DNA of 64,000 nt from Zobellia uliginosa (lineage in GTDB: Bacteria > Bacteroidota > Bacteroidia > Flavobacteriales > Flavobacteriaceae). Below, in pieces: positions 54,613 through 61,836 of this stretch. A program made the translations under genes and the position numbers. The notes under the pieces are model-generated. The model was not told the origin of the DNA. It made no database searches and saw nothing but the letters and a program-made list of their open reading frames with translations. The stretch is from assembly GCF_018860745.1 (NCBI RefSeq), contig NZ_JAHKPY010000003.1:186001-250000 (forward strand), written 5' to 3'. Each line of letters begins with the position of its first letter. Within the stretch, counting starts at the first letter, position 1.

Positions 54613-55941
54613 ATGAAAAAGAGAGTTGCCTTCTATACATTGGGTTGTAAACTCAATTATTCAGAAACATCTACTATAGCTAGAGGTTTTCAAGATGACG
54701 GTTTTGATCGTGTGGATTTTTCCGAACACGCAGATATGTATGTGATAAACACCTGTTCCGTAACAGAGAATGCAGATAAGAGGTTTAAAACTATAGTAAA
54801 GCAGGCCCAGAAAATTAACCCTGAGGCTTTTGTTGCGGCAATTGGATGCTATGCACAACTAAAACCAGAGGAATTGGCGGCCGTAGACGGAGTAGATTTG
54901 GTATTGGGCGCTACAGAGAAATTCAAAATTACAGATTACATAAACGACCTTACCAAGAATGATCTTGGCGAGGTGCACTCCTGTGAAATAGAAGATGCCG
55001 ACTTTTACGTAGGTAGCTACGCTATTGGTGATCGGACTCGTGCGTTTTTAAAGGTCCAAGATGGATGTGATTATAAGTGCACGTATTGCACCATTCCTTT
55101 GGCAAGAGGTATTTCTAGGAGTGATACTTTACAAAATGTTCTAGATAATGCTGCGGAAATATCTGCAAAAGGTATTAAGGAAATTGTGTTGACCGGCGTA
55201 AATATTGGAGACTATGGTAAAGGCGAGTTTGGAAACAAGATCCATAAGCATACTTTTTTGGATTTAGTAAAAGCGTTGGATAGGGTAGAGGGAATTCATC
55301 GTTTAAGAATATCATCTATTGAACCAAATCTATTGAAAAATGAAACTATAGATTTCGTCTCTAAGAGTAATTCATTTGTACCACATTTTCATATACCGTT
55401 ACAAAGCGGAAGCGATACTATTTTAAAGCTAATGAGACGTAGGTATATGAGTGATCTGTATATAGACCGGGTTAACAAGATAAAGGAAGTAATGCCAGAT
55501 GCCTGTATCGGTGTTGATGTTATAGTAGGTTTTCCAGGTGAAACGGATGAACACTTTCTGGAGACGTATCATTTTCTGAATGAATTGGATATTTCTTACT
55601 TACATGTATTTACCTATTCCGAGCGCGATAATACGGCTGCAGCTAAAATGGATGGTGTGGTCACCAAGCAAGTACGCAATAAGAGGAGTAAGATGTTACG
55701 GGGTCTTTCGGTTAAAAAAAGGAGGGCTTTTTATGAAAGCCAATTAGGTAAAATGCATCAGGTTCTTTTTGAGGGAGAAAATAAAGAGGGCTACATTCAC
55801 GGGTTTACCAGTAATTACGTTAAAGTAAAATCTCCTTGGAATCCAGAATTGGTGAATACTTTACATTCTGTAGTGCTAACAGAGATAGATGAGGATGGGC
55901 TAGTTCGTTTTGAGTTTCAAAAAACAACCATAGAAGTTTAA
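54613..55941 (+). CDS. mtaB: tRNA (t6A37) methylthiotransferase
   Basis: The protein of about 442 residues is a radical-SAM methylthiotransferase. It has an N-terminal UPF0004 domain with three Cys (TLGCKLNYSET, NTCSVTENA, AIGCYAQL), the radical SAM cluster in QDGCDYKCTYCTIPLARG, and a C-terminal TRAM domain. It converts t6A37 to ms2t6A in tRNA. The start is ATG 54613, with GAGGTAAGGG upstream; a TTG at 54583 would add ten residues not seen in the family. It is followed by a hairpin with the T run on the opposite strand. Confidence 0.93.
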   Translation: MKKRVAFYTLGCKLNYSETSTIARGFQDDGFDRVDFSEHADMYVINTCSVTENADKRFKTIVKQAQKINPEAFVAAIGCYAQLKPEELAAVDGVDLVLGATEKFKITDYINDLTKNDLGEVHSCEIEDADFYVGSYAIGDRTRAFLKVQDGCDYKCTYCTIPLARGISRSDTLQNVLDNAAEISAKGIKEIVLTGVNIGDYGKGEFGNKIHKHTFLDLVKALDRVEGIHRLRISSIEPNLLKNETIDFVSKSNSFVPHFHIPLQSGSDTILKLMRRRYMSDLYIDRVNKIKEVMPDACIGVDVIVGFPGETDEHFLETYHFLNELDISYLHVFTYSERDNTAAAKMDGVVTKQVRNKRSKMLRGLSVKKRRAFYESQLGKMHQVLFEGENKEGYIHGFTSNYVKVKSPWNPELVNTLHSVVLTEIDEDGLVRFEFQKTTIEV

Positions 55942-55944
55942 ACA

Positions 55945-55971
55945 TAAAAAAATCCCGCTACTTGCGGGATT
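55945..55971. terminator. Hairpin between mtaB and the GNAT gene
   Basis: AATCCCGC pairs with GCGGGATT around TACTT. The T7 run is on the minus strand, so it mainly ends the leftward GNAT transcript; rightward termination would rely on the stem. Confidence 0.8.
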
Positions 55972-55997
55972 CATCTTCAAAAAAACTTTGAATACGA

Positions 55998-56291
55998 CTA
56001 GATTCTAATGCCTACTGGCAACATTTCCTTATATTGTCTGTTTTTGCGTAAAAAACCGGCAATTTGTGGACTCGTAGGGACGACTCTAAGATTTTTCTCC
56101 TGAATGTGGTGAAGAACCGATTTGATAAAATCTTCTTTGAAATCTTCTTTAGTGATTTCTTCAGGCACTACTAATTTTGTTAGAAATACTTTGCGTTCTT
56201 GCGAAGAATACTCGATCTTGGCCAATGTGCCTTCAACCGTAGTTTCGAATTGACGCAAGAAACTGTTGTCAATAATTTCTACTTCATTCAT
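55998..56291 (-). CDS. Small GNAT-like N-acetyltransferase family protein
   Basis: The 97-residue protein corresponds to the short COG2388-type GNAT fold: FETTVEGTLAKIEYSS, then FLTKLVVPEEITKEDFKEDF and LRVVPTSPQIAGFLRKN. It lacks a full acetyl-CoA loop of the Q/RxxGxG/A kind, as usual in this small group, so the activity is uncertain. It is convergent with mtaB. Confidence 0.75.
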   Translation of the reverse strand: MNEVEIIDNSFLRQFETTVEGTLAKIEYSSQERKVFLTKLVVPEEITKEDFKEDFIKSVLHHIQEKNLRVVPTSPQIAGFLRKNRQYKEMLPVGIRI

Positions 56292-56460
56292 ATAGTTTGA
56301 TTTTAGATGACGGCAAGAGGTAAGAAAATCACGGTGTTCTCAAATCGTAATTTTGTATACTTTTGCTCAAATTTGTATAAACTATGGAATTCCCCCAAAG
56401 TCGATAACAAAAGTAGTGAAATTAATGTTAATTTCCTAACAATAACTATGTGTTGTGATA

Positions 56461-57123
56461 ATGAGCGATTCTAAAATCCATGTATATTTTATGCCAGGTA
56501 TGGCAGCCAGCCCCTCCATATTTCAACATATTGCACTACCTGAGCATAAATTTGAACAACATTTTTTAGAGTGGTTTGTACCCGAAAAAAACATGTCCTT
56601 AACATCGTATGCTAAGAAAATGAACCAAAATATTCATCATGAACAAGCGGTTTTAGTGGGTGTTTCCTTTGGAGGTATGCTAGTTCAGGAGATGGCCAGG
56701 TTCAAAGCGTTTAAAAAAGTAGTGGTTATTTCAAGTGTTAAAGATGCGGCAGAGTTACCCAAGCGAATGATATTTGCAAAATACACTAAAATTCATAAGT
56801 TATTACCTACAGGTTTAGTAAATAATATGGAGCTTTTGGCTAAGTACGCTTTTGGGGAAACAGTAAATAAACGTTTGTCGCTTTATGAAGAGTACTTATC
56901 AATTAGAGATAAATATTATATAGATTGGTCTATTGATCAAATCGTTAATTGGAAACAAATTGAGCCAATTCACGGTCTCGTTCATATTCATGGCGAAAAA
57001 GATGTAGTTTTTCCCATAGATAAAATTAAAGATTGTATCACTGTCAAAAACGGGACACACACCATGATTATTCATAGAGCTAGGTGGTTTAACGAACATC
57101 TACCCACAATTATTCTGCAATAA
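56461..57123 (+). CDS. Alpha/beta hydrolase
   Basis: The 220-residue cytoplasmic protein has the nucleophile elbow GVSFGGMLVQEM (Ser near residue 70). An Asp in HGEKDVVFPID and a His in NGTHTMIIH near residue 200 complete the triad. The ATG at 56461 is preferred over the upstream in-frame GTG (56455). The substrate is unknown. No terminator is evident in the 188 bp after it. Confidence 0.83.
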   Translation: MSDSKIHVYFMPGMAASPSIFQHIALPEHKFEQHFLEWFVPEKNMSLTSYAKKMNQNIHHEQAVLVGVSFGGMLVQEMARFKAFKKVVVISSVKDAAELPKRMIFAKYTKIHKLLPTGLVNNMELLAKYAFGETVNKRLSLYEEYLSIRDKYYIDWSIDQIVNWKQIEPIHGLVHIHGEKDVVFPIDKIKDCITVKNGTHTMIIHRARWFNEHLPTIILQ

Positions 57124-57311
57124 ATGAGTTGTTATACTAGGCTCTTTTTATATCCATTATTCTAACTTTAAGAGATGGGTGTATTTCTATATAAACGTAA
57201 TCGTGGTTGACTCCAAAAAATAATTGGATCAATGCTGAATATGAGTACGTTTGGGATGGAAAAATTAGAAAAGAGTTTATTAACTTTGAATAAACCGTAC
57301 AATACCAAAAA

Positions 57312-58274
57312 ATGAAGATTTTAAAGAATGTATTGATGCTTCTAGGCGTCTTTTTTGTTGTAAGCACTTTGATATTTGCCGTACAGAGCGATGCAGAACC
57401 TGCTAAAGGTGATGCAGATGTTTTGGAGAATGAAGTTGATTTAGATAAAAACGTAGCAGACGGATACCGCATTTCTGCTATTGAGATACCTGAAGATTTA
57501 AGTTTTGCAGGAGAACCAGTGCCGCAGGATGATCCTGAGGTTTTGGAGCGTATTGATCGGGAGTTTTTGGTTAATACGTATTGGCAGTCCAATGCCGTGC
57601 TTTTGATTAAAAGAGCTAATATGTACTTTCCTATTATAGAACCAATTTTAGCCAAAAATGGTATTCCGGATGATTTTAAATATTTGGCGGTTGCAGAAAG
57701 CGGTCTTCAAAACGTTAAGTCTCATGCCGGCGCAGCTGGTTTTTGGCAGATTATGAAAGCTACAGGGCAAGAGCACGGTTTAGAAGTGAATAGAAATGTA
57801 GATGAGCGTTATAATTTAGAGAAGTCAACAGAAGTAGCCTGTGAGTATTTAAACAGAAATTACAAAAAATATGGCAGTTGGACTTTAACAGCAGCCTCTT
57901 ATAATGCAGGTGCTGGAGCTATTAACAAGTACTTGGGCATTCAGCAAGTTAGTGACTACTATGATCTTTTGTTAGGGCAGGAAACCGGTAGATATGTATT
58001 TCGGATCATGGCCATAAAAGAAATTTTGAGTCATCCGGAAAAATATGGTTTTGATATTGATAAGGAAGATATGTATCAGGCAGTACCGACTTTTAAAGTG
58101 GAGTTGGACGAACCTGTTCTTAGTTTTGCGGATTTTGCACAACAATACGAAATCAATTACAAAATACTAAAGAGACATAATCCATGGTTAAGGGAAGCAC
58201 ATTTAAACAATAGCTCTCGTAAAAAATATACCATTGAAATACCTAATAAGGGGTATTACAGAATTGGAAAGTAA
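57312..58274 (+). CDS. Lytic transglycosylase (MltD-like, SLT domain)
   Basis: The 320-residue protein has an N-terminal hydrophobic segment (LMLLGVFFVVSTLIFAVQS), an acidic linker, and an SLT-type domain with the catalytic Glu in YLAVAESGLQNVKSHAGAAG followed by GFWQIMKATG and AASYNAGAGAIN. The C-terminal about 60 residues resemble a LysM-like or spacer region (FAQQYEINYKILKRHNPWL). It cleaves peptidoglycan glycan strands in the periplasm. It ends at a good terminator. The long antisense frame over it is a shadow. Confidence 0.9.
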   Translation: MKILKNVLMLLGVFFVVSTLIFAVQSDAEPAKGDADVLENEVDLDKNVADGYRISAIEIPEDLSFAGEPVPQDDPEVLERIDREFLVNTYWQSNAVLLIKRANMYFPIIEPILAKNGIPDDFKYLAVAESGLQNVKSHAGAAGFWQIMKATGQEHGLEVNRNVDERYNLEKSTEVACEYLNRNYKKYGSWTLTAASYNAGAGAINKYLGIQQVSDYYDLLLGQETGRYVFRIMAIKEILSHPEKYGFDIDKEDMYQAVPTFKVELDEPVLSFADFAQQYEINYKILKRHNPWLREAHLNNSSRKKYTIEIPNKGYYRIGK

Positions 58275-58285
58275 CAATACTAAAT

Positions 58286-58326
58286 GCCTCAATGGATTAT
58301 ATTTAAAATCTATTGAGGCCTTTTTT
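58286..58326 (+). terminator. Rho-independent terminator
   Basis: GCCTCAATGGATT pairs with AATCTATTGAGGC (one G-U) and is followed by T6. It ends the lytic transglycosylase gene. Confidence 0.87.
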
Positions 58327-58389
58327 CTCTACTTTATTTCTCATCTTTAATTGCTGCTAAATGTTCAGACTTTCCGTTAAGTCTGTTAT

Positions 58390-59874
58390 GTGAAAGGAAA
58401 GATGGATATACTATTAAATTTATTTAACGACAATATATGGTTCATCCTTCTAACAGTTAACTATTGTCTTGTTATTATCCTTTCCTTTTTTATTCTCCTA
58501 AAGAATAAAAATCCGGTAAAGACCCTTTCATTTTTATTTGCACTTGCGGTTCTACCATTCTTGGGGCTTATCGTTTACTATCTTTTTGGTCAGGATTATA
58601 GGAAGTCTAAAATTTTTGAGAAAAAATATTTTTTGGATAATCAGAAAATAAAGGAATGGCGAAACAATTTTAAGTTGGATTGTAGTGAGCGTGAAGATTT
58701 TGAAGAAACTTATGGCGAGGATATTTTTAAAGTGTACAAGTTGCTCAAAAATAATGAAAAGGCGGTTCTTACCTTTGATAATAATGTAGGTATCCTAAGG
58801 AATGGCGAAGAAAAGTTTAAGCGGTTATTTGAAGATCTTGATAATGCGGAAATCCATATTCATATAGAATACTTTGTTTTATTTGATGACGAACTTGGTC
58901 TCAAAATAATCAACGTCTTAATGGACAAAGCCAAGGCAGGTTTAAAAGTTAGATTAATCTATGACGATGTAGGAAGTAAAATTTCTAATAGTGTAAAAAG
59001 GAAAATGACCAAAGCAGGTATTGAGCACTATGCTTTTATGCCGGTACTATTTTCAAACTCAACCGGAAAACTTAATTACAGAGATCACAGAAAGATTGTT
59101 GTTATTGATGGAAAAGTAGGTTACGTTGGAGGTATTAATATGGCTCAGCGATACGATAATTCATATGATAATGATCGTTATTGGCGAGATACCCACTTAC
59201 GATTACAAGGTGGTGCAGTGGGATCACTGCAATCCTCATTTCTGCTTAATTGGAACTTTGCTTCTAACAACGAAGTAGAAATAGAACAGTCGTTTTTTCC
59301 AAAGAGCAAACCAGAATCTGAAAAACCGGTAGCCGTTCAAATCGCTGCTAGTGGTCCGGATACAGATTGGGCAAATATTATGGAGGCAGTCTTCTGTGCA
59401 ATTAGTTCAGCAAAGGAACGTATTTACATTACATCGCCATATTTTATGCCAAACGATGCTATTTTGACGGCTTTAGCTACCGCTGCCAGAAGTGGAATTG
59501 ACGTTAGGGTAATTGTTCCTTATGAATCAGATTCGTGGGCTGCTCAGTATGCCGGAGACTCTTATATAGAATACTGTCTGGAATCAGGTATAAAAATCTA
59601 TAGATATTGTAAAGGATTTATTCATGCCAAGACTTTGGTAATAGATAGTTTGTTTTCTACAGTGGGCACTGCTAATCTAGATTATAGAAGTTTTTCCATC
59701 AACTTTGAAATCAATGCTATGATCTATAATGATGGAATCAACAGTCAGCTTGCTGAAATGTTCCTGGATGATTTAAAGGAATGTGAAGAAGTTGAATTAG
59801 AAAGGTGGAAAAATCGCGGTATCTCACGAAAGTTGAAGGAGTCTTTCAGTAGACTTTGGGCTCCACTTTTGTAA
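58390..59874 (+). CDS. Cardiolipin synthase, ClsA-like phospholipase-D family
   Basis: The protein of 490-494 residues has two N-terminal membrane helices (about 15-37 and 43-66) with the family sequence LPFLGLIVYYLFGQDYRKSK, then two HKD motifs: RDHRKIVVIDGKVGYVGGIN and FIHAKTLVIDSLFSTVGTANLD. It condenses two phosphatidylglycerol molecules to cardiolipin. The start is GTG 58390 or ATG 58402; the ATG is close behind an AGGAAAG sequence and gives MDILLNLF. It is monocistronic. Confidence 0.93.
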   Translation: MKGKMDILLNLFNDNIWFILLTVNYCLVIILSFFILLKNKNPVKTLSFLFALAVLPFLGLIVYYLFGQDYRKSKIFEKKYFLDNQKIKEWRNNFKLDCSEREDFEETYGEDIFKVYKLLKNNEKAVLTFDNNVGILRNGEEKFKRLFEDLDNAEIHIHIEYFVLFDDELGLKIINVLMDKAKAGLKVRLIYDDVGSKISNSVKRKMTKAGIEHYAFMPVLFSNSTGKLNYRDHRKIVVIDGKVGYVGGINMAQRYDNSYDNDRYWRDTHLRLQGGAVGSLQSSFLLNWNFASNNEVEIEQSFFPKSKPESEKPVAVQIAASGPDTDWANIMEAVFCAISSAKERIYITSPYFMPNDAILTALATAARSGIDVRVIVPYESDSWAAQYAGDSYIEYCLESGIKIYRYCKGFIHAKTLVIDSLFSTVGTANLDYRSFSINFEINAMIYNDGINSQLAEMFLDDLKECEEVELERWKNRGISRKLKESFSRLWAPLL

Positions 59875-59912
59875 TATGAGAACAAAATGCTAAGAGGTAG
59901 AATTATTTTTTC

Positions 59913-59935
59913 TCCTAATTCCTAACTTCTAACTC
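59913..59935. repeat. Short 7-bp tandem repeat
   Basis: The sequence reads TCCTAAT, TCCTAAC, TTCTAAC, TC in the intergenic gap after the cardiolipin synthase gene. Similar CTAAYTY heptads are common in Flavobacteriia genomes. The function is unknown. Confidence 0.5.
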
Positions 59936-59937
59936 AG

Positions 59938-60453
59938 TTAGATTTTCTTCATCTGTTGTTGCATCATTTTAATCTGATCGGTAAGCATATTGCTTTTATC
60001 CAATTTTTTAGCTTCACGAAGAAGGGTTGTAGCTTCTCTTTTCCTCCTTTTTTGCATAGCTATTCCGGCAAGGCTTAATTTGGCCATGGCAATATCATAG
60101 TCCATAGTAAGGCCTAATTTTAAAGCTTTTTTGAAATACTTCTCAGCTTGGGTAAGATTTTTTTGCGATAAGATAATACCATGCAAATAGTTAAAGTATC
60201 CCTGTTGCTTGGTTACTAATGCTGCTTCGGGATTTTTAATTTTGTCTAGCCACTTTTGTGTGCCTTCCAGGTCTTGCTTTCGCATACGTAGAAAAGCCAA
60301 TAGAATAATCTCATTTCTAAAATATAGAAATATGAAGATCAGGGATAGGAGGATTAAAAAGATTCCGTTTCCGATATTACCTTCAATAAATTGATATACG
60401 GCGCAGGCTATAATCAGTCCTGCAATGACTAGTTTAAGATTTTTGTTGAACAT
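59938..60453 (-). CDS. Membrane-anchored TPR-like protein
   Basis: The 171-residue protein has two N-terminal transmembrane helices (about 7-25 and 29-46) and two to three TPR-like helical pairs (YFNYLHGIILSQKNLTQAEKYFKKALKLG, AMAKLSLAGIAMQKRRKREA). It probably acts as a scaffold on the cytoplasmic face of the membrane. It follows the DUF6263-like gene by 5 bp and is surely co-transcribed with it. Confidence 0.75.
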   Translation of the reverse strand: MFNKNLKLVIAGLIIACAVYQFIEGNIGNGIFLILLSLIFIFLYFRNEIILLAFLRMRKQDLEGTQKWLDKIKNPEAALVTKQQGYFNYLHGIILSQKNLTQAEKYFKKALKLGLTMDYDIAMAKLSLAGIAMQKRRKREATTLLREAKKLDKSNMLTDQIKMMQQQMKKI

Positions 60454-60458
60454 GTGTA

Positions 60459-61364
60459 TTAATTATTGATCGGTTCGTTTAAATTAGGAATGAGTTCGTA
60501 AGTGATAGAAGACTGTATTGTAGTCGGTATTTCTTGGTCGCCCATTTGGGTCATGGTAGACGATCCTTTGGAAACACCTTCTACGTTCATCTCTTTTATA
60601 AAGCCGGTAATGGCGTTTGTAGTAATATCGGATTTTTGTGTTCCGGTAAGTTTCATGGTGGTTCCGGCCTCAACTACGTTCATTGTAACAGCAGCAGTTC
60701 CGGTAATGTTAGCGGAATTGGCAGTAATGGCCTTTAGCGTCCATATATTATCTGCCTGTAGCTTTCCTGAATATTGATTTTTCCATGTATTTCCTACTTG
60801 TACTTTCTTTTTAGGATAAATGAAGGTCATTTGCTTGTAACTATTGGAAAGAGCTTCTGAACCAAATTCTTTTTGCAATGATTTTTTCATCATATTCAAA
60901 GAAAATTCGTCTTCAAGACCAGAGGCTTCGGCCATTTTTACCACCAGACTATCACCTCCTTTTACTTCCAGTATATCTCCCGTTTTGTTTAAAATGATTT
61001 CCACCGGGCGGTTTAAGAGACTATTGAAAATTTTAGATTGCATATTACTTTCGTCCACCTCTTGCGCATGAATATCCATCAATTCACCTTGTATGCTAGA
61101 TGTCATATTTAAATTAAGGTCCTTGAATTTTAATGCGATCATATAGGTGGTATCCCTTACTTCTAGTACTTTAAACTCTAGAACGCCATTGATTTTATTG
61201 GTCAGAATATGCGAAGCTCCATCCAATTCCTGTGTAATGATCTGTTCGGCATTTTGCTTTACGGTGAAGACGGCATTTTTCTTCAATTTGTATTCTAACT
61301 GTGTCTGTGCGAAAGAAACAGTACTTGAAAGAACAATGAAAATAACGCCCAAAAAGTTTCTCAT
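60459..61364 (-). CDS. Exported DUF6263-like protein
   Basis: The 301-residue protein has a signal peptide (VIFIVLSSTVSFAQTQ) and a beta-rich body (QLEYKLKKNAVFTVKQNAEQ; VEIILNKTGDILEVKGGD; WKNQYSGKLQADNIWTLKAI) of the type labelled DUF6263. No catalytic motif is seen. It is the first gene of a pair with the TPR protein. A TACTTTTG box at 61397-61404 (minus) may be its -7 element. The function is unknown. Confidence 0.75.
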   Translation of the reverse strand: MRNFLGVIFIVLSSTVSFAQTQLEYKLKKNAVFTVKQNAEQIITQELDGASHILTNKINGVLEFKVLEVRDTTYMIALKFKDLNLNMTSSIQGELMDIHAQEVDESNMQSKIFNSLLNRPVEIILNKTGDILEVKGGDSLVVKMAEASGLEDEFSLNMMKKSLQKEFGSEALSNSYKQMTFIYPKKKVQVGNTWKNQYSGKLQADNIWTLKAITANSANITGTAAVTMNVVEAGTTMKLTGTQKSDITTNAITGFIKEMNVEGVSKGSSTMTQMGDQEIPTTIQSSITYELIPNLNEPINN

Positions 61365-61460
61365 AGATTGATTTCGTTGATAAAATCGAATTTTGGCAAA
61401 AGTAATAAAAACCTATCTTTGGGTGGTAGGCATTCAATAAAAATATTTTTCTAAATCTGT

Positions 61461-61490
61461 TTGGGAAAGAGAAAAGTCTTTGTATATTTG
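61461..61490 (+). promoter_or_regulatory. rpmH promoter (-33/-7)
   Basis: TTG at 61461-61463 and TATATTTG at 61483-61490 are separated by exactly 19 bp, with the L34 start 60 bp further. This is a textbook flavobacterial promoter. Confidence 0.82.
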
Positions 61491-61549
61491 CGCCCAGTTT
61501 TAGCGAAAGGATTCGCAAACTTGTATCACACAAAGAAAAGGATAATACA

Positions 61550-61717
61550 ATGCCCGGACAGAAAAGAACATATCAGCCTTCAAAGAGAAAGAGAAGAAAT
61601 AAACATGGATTTAGGGAGCGTATGGCGTCCGTAAATGGAAGAAAAGTTTTAGCTCGTAGAAGAGCTAAAGGAAGAAAAAAACTTTCTGTATCCTCTGAAC
61701 CGAGACATAAAAAATAA
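61550..61717 (+). CDS. rpmH: 50S ribosomal protein L34
   Basis: The 55-residue, strongly basic protein starts [20 protein letters not shown], and [20 protein letters not shown] follows the universal L34 pattern. It is two residues longer at the N-terminus than the usual flavobacterial form. It is too small to be caught by length filters. It is followed by a strong terminator and then carB. The usual partner genes rnpA/dnaA are not nearby. Confidence 0.96.
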   Translation: MPGQKRTYQPSKRKRRNKHGFRERMASVNGRKVLARRRAKGRKKLSVSSEPRHKK

Positions 61718-61742
61718 TGATATTATTTTTTAAGAAATATAT

Positions 61743-61776
61743 AGGTGTTACTTTTTATAAGTAGCACCTTTTTTTA
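61743..61776 (+). terminator. Rho-independent terminator of rpmH
   Basis: AGGTGTTACTT pairs with AAGTAGCACCT (one G-U) around TTTAT and is followed by T7. Confidence 0.9.
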
Positions 61777-61836
61777 TGTCAGATTTGTACTGATATTTGT
61801 AACAAAAAATAGCCAAAGTTTTAAAGAATACAACGA

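Noticed and set aside
57137-57655. Antisense open frame of 172 codons over the lytic transglycosylase gene
   Set aside because: It overlaps a well-supported gene on the other strand, has no family resemblance and a Ser/Lys-rich shadow composition.
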